Of a stretch of 64,000 nucleotides of DNA, positions 54,545 to 64,000 are shown in pieces; positions within the stretch are counted from its first letter, which is position 1, and the number at the start of each line of letters is the position of its first letter. Source of the DNA: Metellina segmentata. Lineage: Eukaryota > Arthropoda > Arachnida > Araneae > Tetragnathidae. The DNA lies in contig OX375881.1 of the NCBI GenBank assembly GCA_947359465.1, positions 119,594,738 to 119,658,737 on the forward strand, in the 5' to 3' direction. Made by a program: the position numbers and the translations under genes. Under the pieces are notes generated by a model. That model saw only the letters and a list, made by a program, of their open reading frames with translations, ran no database searches and was not told where the DNA came from.

Positions 54545-56006
54545 CACTCGCTGCCAAAAGTTAAATACGGAGAGAAAAATGTTAATTTCCAGAAGCCAAT
54601 CTGAGTTTAAGGGTAGATGGAAGTATGCAAATGTGTTATGTAACAGCCAATCACTAGTGTCGAGGAATATGTGCACAAAAGGCAGTCGTATAAGAAGCCA
54701 GCACTGTGAAGGGTTGTAAAAAGTGTTTAGAACTTTCGTACGATTAGTTTTCAAGACAGACGTGTTTCTATGGTTTCCAGAAGACGAATGGTAGATGGTG
54801 AGCGCTGGCGCTCTGTGGGACACCTTGAAGCAGGTCAATCAATCACTGATGTTCTTTTTTTCGGCGTTCATCATTCCTTCATTTCAGTATTATGGAAACA
54901 ATTTCAAAAAAGGCAAACAGTTTTCCGTAGACCTGTGGCCAGCCGCCCAAGGGTTACGACCCCCGCGGATAATCGAAGAGCGGCCTCAAAACGTGTGACG
55001 TCTATGGTTGAAGCGTCCATTGGTTGGACGATATCTGCCACTACTGTCCGCCGAAGGCTACACATGAATGGACTGTACGCCCGGTTACCACGAATTTATG
55101 TTCCTCTATCCGTCCAATCCAGAGGAGCACGTTTAAAGTGGTGTCGGCAACATGTGAATTGGACTGTCTGATTGGGCTAAAGTTATGTTCACAGATGAGT
55201 CGAAATTTGAACTGAGGCCAGATAACAAACGTGTAAGGGTCTGGAGAGAACAAGGCACACGCAATCGGCCCCAGAACATCATCGAGCATCACGCATTTCG
55301 AGGTGGAAGCATCATGGTGTGGGCCGGGATTACGTTGGGATATCACACCGATCTGCACATCTATAGCCGGTGTTCTGTGACGACTGTCCGGTATCGGGAT
55401 GAAGTCCTAAACCCCACTGTGAGATTGTATGCTGCAGTAGTTGGTCCTTGTTTCGTTTTAATGGATGATAATGTGCATCCCCATAGAGATGGCATCGTCG
55501 ACGACTACCTGGAGAATGAGTGGATTACGCGTATGGTTTGGCCGGCGTAGTCTCCTGACCTTAATCCCATTGAAAATCTTTGGGATGTCTTGGGCCGTGA
55601 TGTGTCTGCACGTTTCCCACCCCAGTTACTCATACATAGTTGCAAACTGCTCTACAGGAGGATTGGCGATTACTTGACTCTGGGGTATTTGATCACCTCA
55701 TAGAAAGCATGGTCACGCTGTTAACTTTGTGTGAGGATGAGGATGAGGGGTGGTCTTATGCCCTATTAATGTCGGTTTTGTTTATTTGTTTTGGATTTAT
55801 AAACATTTTGTAAATAACTGCAATGCTCCAACCCTTCACAATGCTGGCTTCTTATACGACTGTCTTTTTTGCATATTTCTCGACACGAAACCGTGATTGA
55901 CTTACATTACACATTTGCATTCTTCCATCTACCTCTGCAGTCTCTCAAATTCAGATTGTCTTCTGGAAATTAACAATTTTCTCTTCGTGCTTAACTTTTG
56001 GCAGTG
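54545..56006 (+). mobile_element. Tc1-like element with about 175-base terminal inverted repeats
   Basis: The left end is CACTCGCTGCCAAAAGTTAA after TA. The right end, on the minus strand, is TTCACTGCCAAAAGTTAAG, ending at about 56006. Inverted matches continue inward: GTTAATTTCCAGAAG, AGATGGAAGTATGCAAATGTG and AAGAAGCCAGCACTGTGAAG on the left all have mirror images on the right as far in as 55830. A second copy is at 60514. Confidence 0.9.
54770..55676 (+). pseudogene. Tc1 transposase, broken
   Basis: The N-terminal frame 54770-55171 holds a paired-like helix-turn-helix (GHLEAGQSITDV, FRRPVASRPRVTTP, ISATTVRRRLHMNGL). After a one-base frameshift near 55171 the frame 55185-55550 gives VMFTDESKFEL (first Asp, the VM lying just before it) and VLMDDNVHPHRDG (second Asp). 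An in-frame TAG at 55548-55550 precedes SPDLNPIENLWDVLG (the catalytic Glu of DD34E). The order and residues are those of Tc1. Two lesions make it inactive, though little else is damaged. The catalytic core would cut and paste the element at TA. Confidence 0.9.
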
Positions 56007-56097
56007 AAATTATTTCAAAATTTTAATAGCAAAATTAAGATATAATAAAACTGTTTTAATAAAAAGTATAACATTTATCTCTTATTTTATAAAATGA

Positions 56098-57553
56098 CTA
56101 GTCACTGCGTGGCTAGCCCAGCGTCAAGTCCGTTGAAATTTTCAATCTGTCATTGACGATCTCAATTTTACAACAACAAAATAATAGTAATAATGCCAGC
56201 CAAAATGTTTTTTATTTTATTTGCTTTCTTTCGCTCAAATCGTAAGAGGGCAGGAAATGTAATCTATTTTTGGAACACGAATGTGGCGCAACGTCACATT
56301 CTCTTGCGAAAAAATAAAAGATATTTTATTTGTTCAAAGAAAATTATATTTTTAGGTATCGTTTAATGTGAAATTTTCCGCAGATTTCAAATCCGTTGAA
56401 ATTTTTACTCTATCTTTAACGATCTAGGAGATAGAAAAAAAGAACTACATAACAAAAGTTAAGACTTTTGTGTTTTATGGTCTGCTGGAAAATCCTTCTT
56501 CCGCGTAAAATGAAAACGGAAAAAATAAATTTAGAATATGATCTTGTATGCTGTTACCATTCCAAAGAAAACAATAACTTCCTTCAACAATATTAGAGAA
56601 GTGTTTATTTCTTGCACGCGAAGTCCTGACGAATCTATGGCACTTACAGTAATGGGATTTGGCACCGTATTTTTTGCAATTTTAGGATCGCGGCGAATCT
56701 AGAACATTTTAAAATTAATTTAATGGAATTTAATTATTATTGTTTTCTTTAAAATAGCAACACCCTAAAGAAATGGCCGATTTAAAATTGATTTTTTTCC
56801 GTTTTCGTGATTTTCCAGCAGACGATAAACAGTTTTAACTTTACTTATGTAGTTCTTTTTCTATCTCCTAAACCGTTAAAGATAGAGTAAAAATTTCAAC
56901 GGATTTGAAATCTGCAAAATTTCACATTAGATCGATACATAAAAATATGATTATCTTTAAATTAATAACATTTTTATGTTGAGTATCTGTTATATTTTTT
57001 CGTAAGAGAATGGGACGTCACGCCAACATTTGTATTCCAAAAATAAACAGATTCTTTTTTGGAAAATCGGGATTGTTAAAGACAGATTAAAAATTTCAAT
57101 GAATTTGAAATCTGCGGAAAATTTGAATACCTTAGACTTTTAATTTTCTTTTAATAAATAATTTTTCAATTGAATCTTTAAATTTTCTCAAGAGATTGTG
57201 ACGTCATTCTGAATTCCTATTTGGTTTGCGAAGCAAACCAACACCACGGGCAACTACGTTATGGCTGTTATCCAATTTGCGAAGCAAACAATAGTTCATG
57301 ATATTCATAATTTGATTTGCAAAGCATACCAGATTGGAATTCGCCGGGAATTTATTCCAATAAGCTAAGAATTTTTAGTTGGTTTGCTTCGCAAACCAAC
57401 ACTACGGGAAATGCCATTATGGTTGTTATCCAGTAGGCTATGAATACGTATGGGAATTCGTAGCAATCACTGGGGGTTAGCGAGCAATGGTCACACCTGA
57501 CCCCATGAAAAGAACTGTCACGGCCACGCCGTGCTGGCCACGCACGGCGTTGA
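56098..57553. repeat. Giant foldback with Helitron-like ends on both sides
   Basis: Arms at about 56130-56500 and 56800-57120 are inverted copies: AAATCCGTTGAAATTTTTAC, ACTCTATCTTTAACG and GAAAATTTCACATT-type words appear reversed around a 300-base centre. Outside, CTAG with the hairpin TCACTGCGTGG at 56098 resembles CTAG with CCACTGCGTGG at 62326. A decayed inverted form (GCCGTGCTGGCCACGCACGG) ends near 57553. The perfect palindrome with arms GGTTTGC/GCAAACC occurs near 57225 and 57380. No coding capacity was seen. Confidence 0.65.
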
Positions 57554-57659
57554 CAGCAGATAGATACCTTATCAGGTGTATCAGAAAGCGATCGTATGAT
57601 TGCTATAAATGAAGGCATCTTCTCGAGAGATTTAATAAGCTTTTGATTATATTTTGATT

Positions 57660-57872
57660 GAAAAAAAAAATGGTTAACTTCTCTGGAAGCAGAGACTGCT
57701 AAAAAACAGCTAAGAGATCTTCTGCATCGGCCTAGTGTCATTGAAAAATGTAAAGGTTACAGGCGTTCTGGTGTAGGAATGCAAAGGATTGATGGTTTTT
57801 GGTTCAAAGTGTTAAGCTCTGAAAGCCTACAAGTAGCCCAGAAGAAGTTAAAACTTATTATGATTCTCCCCA
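57660..57872 (+). other. Unrecognised exon-like open stretch
   Basis: A plus-strand frame reads LTSLEAETAKKQLRDLLHRP, then IEKCKGYRRSGVGMQRIDG, FWFKVLSSES and KKLKLIMILPM, and meets a good donor (ATGGTAAGT) at about 57873. The composition is coding-like, but I do not recognise it, and no acceptor or partner exon is clear. Confidence 0.2.
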
Positions 57873-58429
57873 TGGTAAGTTAAATGTCGAAATTGTTTTT
57901 TTGGCTCAACAATGATTGTCTGTGTGAGAATATAAGAGAAGAGTCAATAGCCACTCGCAGACGCGTACTATATGATCATGCAACTCTAAAAGGTGGACTG
58001 TCAAAATTTCAAATTACACGACAAATGACACAACATGGTTAAAAATGATATTTCAAAATATACAGAGGCACAAGAAGCTCAGCGCAAAAAGAAATAGAGA
58101 TAGAGAAGCGATTTTAAAACAGAACGGACGTATCAATTACGGAATACCTTGCAGAAAATCCTCCTCCTTCCAAAGTACGAACCTCCACATCAGAATTAAT
58201 AATAGAAAGTTTAATGATTGTGAAATAGCTATAAGAGGAGAATGGTAAAGGACGTGACACTGCACACTTAGAAAAAGGTAAATAACTGAGATAGAATTTA
58301 GTAATTGATACAATTAGGAGTCCAATTCACGTTCCAAAGGGGGCGGGATGTAATGAGGGTGGAGAAAAGGCAATCAGTACCGAAAGGAGATGGTGGAATG
58401 CATGATCTGTGGTGTTGATTAAGGTAAAA

Positions 58430-58770
58430 AATAATAAAAGATTAAAGATAATTAAAGAAAAAGGTGGATCCAGGAGATTCATCCCTGAATTCACCACATC
58501 GACGTTTCGGATGTGGGTGAAAAGTGAGAAAATCTCTCGATCGAGATGAGTTTTGGGTCTGTTGCGAGATTTCACAAGAGAGGGATGTTTTGAAGCAGAG
58601 TATTCGGGAAAATTGAGTAGAAAGGGTTTTGATAGATTCGAAGATTGGTTCAATATTGAGATCTCTATAAATGATTTCGCGTCGAACATAATAAGGAGCG
58701 TTGACCATTTGAAGAAGGGTAGTATTTCGAAGAGATTGGAGATACTTGATATTAAATTTCAAAGAGAAAG
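58430..58770 (-). mobile_element. Jockey-like LINE fragment, extreme end of ORF2
   Basis: The minus strand reads LRNTTLLQMVNAPYYVRREI, IYRDLNIEPIFESIK and STQFSRIL, then a basic tail with PKRRCGEFRDESPGS before the stop. This matches the APWYVRNxxIHxDLxIPTVxEEI pattern that ends jockey-type reverse transcriptase proteins. The plus-strand frame over the same bases is its shadow. Confidence 0.65.
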
Positions 58771-58869
58771 GGATTGTACTGCTCAGCTTAAAGAATTAGA
58801 AGCTAGAAAAGCAAAAATATTGAATGAAGAGCAGGGAAAAAAGTCTATTGTTAGAAGAAGAAATTAATG

Positions 58870-60513
58870 CTATATATATTCGAAGAAATACCATTGCAAA
58901 ATAATTTTATGGAATAAATAATTTTACATATGTACTTAACCACATAGTGTTTAATTACTATCTGTTAAACTTAATTTCTATCAGTTTTTATTATTTTACT
59001 GGAAACGAATTTCATAGACTTCTTTATTTGAAATACAATATTTTTGTTTTGAAGTTTACTCTCTCTCATCAGGTTTATCATTTATTTTTATTTTTTTGAC
59101 AATAATTCTATGAAATGTTTTTAATTAAATATTTTTCGTATAACTATGGTCTTCTCAATACTTTTTGTTAGTAATCATTTCTGAATATATAACTAAATCC
59201 TCAATTATTTTCATTAATCATATTGTTGACCATGATATTCATGACATTCTACTATAGATAAAAATGTATGATCTTTATATTGTAAAATGTAACTATAAAA
59301 AGGAATGATCCTATCAATGTCGTGTATGTACTATAAAAAATTATGTCCAATGCATTCTAGATAGAGTTCCTGAAAGATATTTGTATTTGTGTTTCTTGTT
59401 TGTTTTGTATGCATTAAATTAATATTTTTTGCTTGTAGTTACATTTTTGTGGAATTTTTTATGCATATTTGCATTTGATTTTTGTGTATAGCATGATAAT
59501 ATAGTCAGGTGTAAATAATCAAAATATTTTGTATTTTTTCACTCCAGTTTTTCAATTGCTTTTTGTAAGAGTTCCATTAAGGGTTCCATCCCTTACAATA
59601 ACAATTAAAATATCTGAAGAGGAAAAAATGCAAAATATTTGTGGAAAATTATCCTTTTACCCCATCTGACCCTAAATATTTGAAAATAGTGTTGTGTAGA
59701 TAGTGTATATCGATACCAATCACGCAATACTACATTTCTTAAGGAATACTACCAGGAAAATACCAGGGAACTTTTTTTTCGAGGATTTTGTTGTCCCCCT
59801 GTAAATGCTGTACAGTTTTTCAAATCACGCATCAAACTATTTTCAACATTTTTACTAATGGTACCATTACGACGCTCTGTTGTAAGGCGTGACATAGGAA
59901 AATGTGCGATCAATTTATGCAGTTTTGTACAATCTGGGTTTTACGCGATACAAAACGAGACTAAACAAACTTCACTACACATCGACGCTACCTAATATCT
60001 ACTTTCGAAGTGATTGCGACCTTGAACACTTCGCTTAGTCAATTTGACAAGATTCGTGAAAAAAGATATGAAATAATAAAAATATACCCGGATTTAAATT
60101 TTCAATGGGAAACGCACTTAACACAACAAAGAGCCGCATTTGCCCTTATGTGTAAACATGACCTCCTTTGTTATCTTTCTACATTCAAGGTCATTCAATT
60201 TACCCTTGAATTATAAAAAAAAAAGTGTATATTTCCCCAAAAAACTGTGTTGAAGATTCGTTGCTCATCTTAGCTTTCTGAAAGTTAAAAATGGAACATG
60301 CATGTGTTCCTAATGAATAAATATTTAAAATTAATGGAATCGGTATCACAAGTGATTTAATGGTCCAGTTGGGCTCGTATCGTACTAATTTTGTAAAATA
60401 AAGTATGACCTTTCTAATGATGTTACATGACCCTTTTGATTTTGAGGTCACTCAATTTGAAAACCCCCCTATATTGAAGTACAATATTAGTGTATTTATT
60501 ATTTTTCTAAGTA
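58870..60513. other. AT-rich stretch, nothing recognised
   Basis: No motif-bearing frame and no clear repeat copy elsewhere in the window. Confidence 0.4.
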
Positions 60514-61190
60514 CACTCACTGCCAAAAGTTAAGCTCGGAGAAGAAAATGTTAATTTCCAGAAGCCAATCCGAATTTGAGAGGCTGCAATTTGCTGCAGA
60601 GGTAGATGGAAGTATGCAAATGTGTTATGTAACGGCCAATCACACTTTCGTGTCGAGAAATATGCAAAAAAGGCAGTAGTATAAGAAGTCAGAACTGTGA
60701 AGGGTTAGAGGAGTTGTATTTAAATGCTGATAAAAAGTGTTTACAACTTTCGTACGATTAGTTTTCAAGACAGACTTATTTCTATGGCTTCCTGAAGACG
60801 AATGACAGATAGTGAGCGCTAGCGTTCTGTGGGACGCCTTAAAGCAGAGCAATCAATCACTGATGTCGGTCTTTTCATCGGCGTTCATCATTCCGTCATT
60901 TTACGATTTTGGAAACAAAGCAAACAGTCTTGTACGAAGACAGCCACAGTCTTGTCCGAAGACCTGTGGCCGGCCGCCCAAGGGTTACGACCCCAACGGA
61001 AGATCTATATATTGCTATTGTAGCGAAGCGGAATCGAAGAGCGACCTCATCACGTGTGACATCTATGGTTGTAGCGTCCATTGGTAAGACGATATGTGCC
61101 ACTACTTACAACTCGCTGGTTGCTAGCAGCATCCATTGATCCACGACGGCCTCTCGATTCCATTTGGAACCTTTAAAGCAGATCGTATTT
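60514..61190 (+). mobile_element. Second copy of the Tc1-like element, 3'-truncated
   Basis: The left end CACTCACTGCCAAAAGTTAA follows TA, with the same inner words as the 54545 copy. A transposase N terminus follows in broken frames (LKAEQSITDVGLF, FRRPVAGRPRVTTP, ATSSRVTSMVVASIG). The sequence loses similarity near 61190, so the catalytic part and right TIR are gone. It has an extra block (GCTGCAATTTGCTGCAGAGG) that the other copy lacks on its left arm. Confidence 0.88.
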
Positions 61191-61474
61191 CCCGGTCTTA
61201 GGATGAAAGTAAAGGTTAAAAGTGGCATTTCACGAACTTTGAAAGATAATTCATTCTACAAACCCCACTGGGTCAAAAAAAAATCACAGAGAAATATTTG
61301 AATGAAATAAGCAAAGAAGCGCGTGATGAACATGGAAGAGGTAAGCATTCATGTATCATCCTGTCTTTATGTGTTACAAGTTCTTATTAAGATGTGGCTC
61401 TGGAAGTTATCAGGAACTGTGGAAGATGTGTATCCATTTAGGAGTCAGATGTCGCCGTTTGCATTTTCTTTGGG

Positions 61475-62248
61475 CAGTGGCGGATCAAGTCAAGTGGGGG
61501 CCCCAAGCGGTAAAATTTTTGGGGCCTCAAACTCAAGTTAGATCAAAGTTTCAAGAAAACTCTCATTAAGTTATTAGCAAAAAGAAAAGAAAAAATTCCA
61601 TACCCTAACACATTAAATAAATAATGTATTAAAAAAAAAAAAATATTTTTTACATAAATTTCTGTTTTGCTTTATTTTTTGCGAATTCGTAAATTATTTT
61701 GTCATTATAAATTCGGTTTTAAATTTTTTGTTCTATGTACAGATATTGCATATTAATTAATCTATCTTTTCCCATTGTACTACTTTATTAATTTTTTACA
61801 CGCTTTAAAACAAAAAACGTTCTTTCTCCTAAAGCATCAGATAAGGGAATTGTTAAAAAAAATTTAAATAATGTTTCAACATATTCGCCAATGTGCAAAA
61901 TATTTCCTTGAAGGCTCGATAGATGTCTGATGTGGTTTTTATGAAGTCCTCGTCCCCCCCCCCTTCCTATTAGAAATATTTAAAAATTGTCAAATTCATC
62001 TTCAAAAGTACAAACATCAATGTCATTTTTGTAAATTATATATTTTTATAATTTTTTTATCCAAGTTCTAGTTAAAGCCTCTTTTCTATGGGTGAAACCA
62101 AATTTTATAGCTAATACAGCATCTGCTTTTGCTGATCATCTTGTATTAGAAACTCTTTTCACTGCACTTAAAGAAGCACATTGTAAAGACGCTGTCACAT
62201 CGTTCTTTCCTCGAACACTAATGAAAAGATACGCTTAATCCGCCTCTG
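61475..62248. mobile_element. hAT-like non-autonomous element with 8-bp target duplication
   Basis: The left end is CAGTGGCGGATCAAG; the right end on the minus strand is CAGAGGCGGATTAAG. Flanks are TCTTTGGG on the left and GCTTTGGG on the right, matching at seven of eight bases. The interior is AT-rich and shows no clear transposase. Confidence 0.78.
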
Positions 62249-62325
62249 GCTTTGGGGATGTCAACTGTTTTTCTCGCTTCAAAGCTGTTCTTCACGATGG
62301 TTTGAACAGCGGCTCCTATAGAGTA

Positions 62326-63090
62326 CTAGCCACTGCGTGGGCAGCACGGCATTCCCCGTGATAGTTCTTTTCGGGGGGTCAGGTGTGACTGAGACGTTTT
62401 TGCCGCCACAGTAATACACAAGGTTTCGATTTACAAACGGAAGACTGTACACGCTGTTTACAATGAACAATCAATGCACGAATGTTCATGGAGAAACAAT
62501 AAGTTTCTCTTCGCAGTTAGTTTTTGTTTCCCGGTGTTCAACTTCACCGTATAGCTGTCTCACGAGAGCTCATCTTTTGCTACCTCGAGCAAAGGCTTCC
62601 TCCTCTCGTCTCCGGTTTAGTTTCCTCGCTCCGTCTCTCTCTTGGAATGTTGATTCTCGTGTTTTTCGATGACACCTCCAGCATTAAGGGATGTAAACTG
62701 ACAACCCCTCTTTGGGTCTCGGAAACATTAGAAGAGGATGTGTGTGACAGGCCGAGCAAGAAGGACCGACCCTAGGACAGATTTAATGTCTTTCTGGCCC
62801 GACACGCGTGTTCTGTTTGGGGTAGCCCGTCCACCCTTCTCTCGTGGAAGGCCCAAGATAATTGAGGTGCTCACAACTGTTTGCTAGACGAGGGCGAACG
62901 GAATCGCAGACGTGAGAATGCGAGACCGACCAGTTGTGGCGTTACGAAAACTTCGGAACAAAAAGTCCGCATGACATCGTCTGTTTACAGTCCTCACATG
63001 ATCACTGCTCGCTAAGGCTTGCCTACCCCCGGTGATTGCTACGCATTCCCATTTGGTTTGCTTCCTGTGCCAACACGACAGGCAACGCCG
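62326..63090 (-). mobile_element. Probable second Helitron-like family
   Basis: On the minus strand the end reads a hairpin CCACGCAGTGG followed by CTAG and T (62326). The neighbouring GTCAGGTGTGA block is shared, inverted, with 57500. At 63000-63090 the words GGTGATTGCTACGCATTCCC and TTTGGTTTGCTTC resemble the hairpin cassette of 42640-42680. No 5' TC end was found, so the right boundary is a guess. Confidence 0.45.
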
Positions 63091-63169
63091 TGATGTCCTC
63101 GTATACAGGATGTGTGGATTGAAAGCCCAGACAGTTGTTAGTGTCTCTACGTTCTGGTTCCATTCACTG

Positions 63170-63295
63170 GTTTCGTGGATCGAGATTATGGGTTCTCCTC
63201 GAATCTTTTCCTTTAGAGTCGATCCCGGACCGTCGCCAATAGCCTGTTGTGTTGCTCCAGGGCGACGTTAATTAAAATATCTACCAACCCTGTTC
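63170..63295 (+). mobile_element. SINE family A, tail fragment
   Basis: CGATCCCGGACCGTCGCCAA, TAGCCTGTTGTGTTGCTCCA and GTTAATTAAAATATCTACC are the family A tail. Confidence 0.72.
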
Positions 63296-63312
63296 CAATG
63301 AAGAGTAAACTA

Positions 63313-64000
63313 TTAACTCCTTACCAGTTTTGCCCGAACACCGCTCGGGTGCTGCGAAAGGTCACTTATCTGATTTGCCTGTACGCCGCTCGGGTATCTT
63401 ATTTTTGTACGCCAATCCAATATGATTTGTCCGACTTTTTAACTTTTTTTTTTCGTTTGCAATGTTTCTGAAAGATGGCTCTAGTAGTCCAGTAAAGATT
63501 GGAATGCGAAACACGAGTAATCCGGTTTTAATAGGTTTTACTGCTTTTCGTTTATACGCGGGAGAAAGTGAATTGTGTTTTCACTTGTGTAGTGTATCAC
63601 ACGTATGTGAATACTATTTCTTTTGAATTTGGTGCTATAATAAAAGAGAAATGAGTGAGAGTGAGCGGTTCATAACAGAATAGAATTCTGATATTGGATC
63701 AGATAATGAATCGGAAATTTCTCTAAATGATTCTGGAAGTTGTGAAAGTTCGTATCGGATTTCTGTACTCAAGTGCGAAACTTTTGTGAAATTGATACTA
63801 ATAATTCTCCTCTTGCACGGACCAACATCTCACCAATTATCACGTCATAAAAAAACGAGGAAATATATATATAATATATTATTTTTTCTCTCTCACCTCT
63901 TTGATATATCACTGTGGAATGCTTTTATTTTGTACCAGAAGCTTGGAGTAAAATACTCTCATTTGAATTTCAGACGACTGATGGCCTGATCGAAAGGCAC
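63313..64000 (+). mobile_element. Possible start of a piggyBac-like element (runs off the window)
   Basis: TTAA at 63313 is followed by CTCCTTACCAGTTTTGCCCG and two subterminal repeats (CACCGCTCGGGTGC and CGCCGCTCGGGTATC). At 63651 an ATG opens an acidic, serine-rich frame (MSESE, then SDIGSDNESEISLNDSGS) broken by one early stop. TTAA target plus an acidic transposase N terminus fit piggyBac, but the catalytic part is outside the window. Confidence 0.45.

Noticed and set aside
57352..57741. Minus-strand 129-codon frame
   Set aside because: It runs across the hairpin module and foldback edge; no family motif and composition typical of chance.
58553..58867. Plus-strand 104-codon frame
   Set aside because: It overlaps the minus-strand end of a jockey-like ORF2, whose motifs are recognisable; the plus frame matches nothing I know.

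Overview
This is a eukaryotic, AT-rich, repeat-dense stretch. It has spliced genes with GT-AG introns, AATAAA polyadenylation signals, tRNA-derived SINEs, LINEs and many DNA transposons; nothing in it looks bacterial. The three host genes and the mix of mobile elements (CR1, RNase H-bearing LINE, Tc1/mariner, pogo/Tigger, hAT, Helitron, piggyBac-like) fit an arthropod. A chelicerate such as a spider is my best guess, but that is inference from repeat flavour, not proof.

Host genes. (1) 3352-17372, plus strand: the last seven coding exons of USP34, a giant ubiquitin-specific protease. Its catalytic domain lies upstream of the window. (2) 24885-25872, minus strand: one exon holding nearly all of B3GALT6, the Golgi galactosyltransferase II of the glycosaminoglycan linker; the initiator exon is not found. 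(3) 29139-48285, plus strand: COPS8, COP9 signalosome subunit 8, complete in seven exons (197 aa) spread over 19 kb by transposon-filled introns. B3GALT6 and COPS8 are head to head. The three genes belong to separate pathways (deubiquitination, glycosaminoglycan synthesis, cullin deneddylation) and are neighbours only.

Repeats by region. 1.7-2.8 kb: RNase H LINE fragment. 7.5-8.9 kb: CAGGGGT-ended DNA transposon, with relatives at 16.6 and 37.1-37.95 kb. 10.4-14.5 kb: nearly full CR1-type LINE with an esterase-bearing ORF1. 21.7-23.8 kb: dead pogo/Tigger element with both TIRs. 28.1-28.4 kb: TA-rich microsatellite. 29.8-30.5 kb: Tigger-like MITE. 31.3-31.7 kb: mariner tail. 34.4-35.6 kb: broken gene of a poorly characterised, probably mobile protein family. 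42.6-44.1 and 47.4-47.6 kb: long and short Helitron-like elements. 49.3-54.5 kb: a 5.2 kb TIR-bounded element with other transposons nested inside. 54.5-56.0 and 60.5-61.2 kb: two Tc1 copies with long TIRs. 56.1-57.55 kb: giant foldback. 61.5-62.2 kb: hAT-like element with a near-perfect 8-bp target duplication. 63.3 kb to the end: probable start of a piggyBac-like element. tRNA-derived SINEs occur throughout.

From about 48.4 kb to the end I find no host gene. That part is layered mobile DNA. The least explained structures are the hairpin cassettes shared by the Helitron-like and foldback elements, and the 34.4-35.6 kb protein family.
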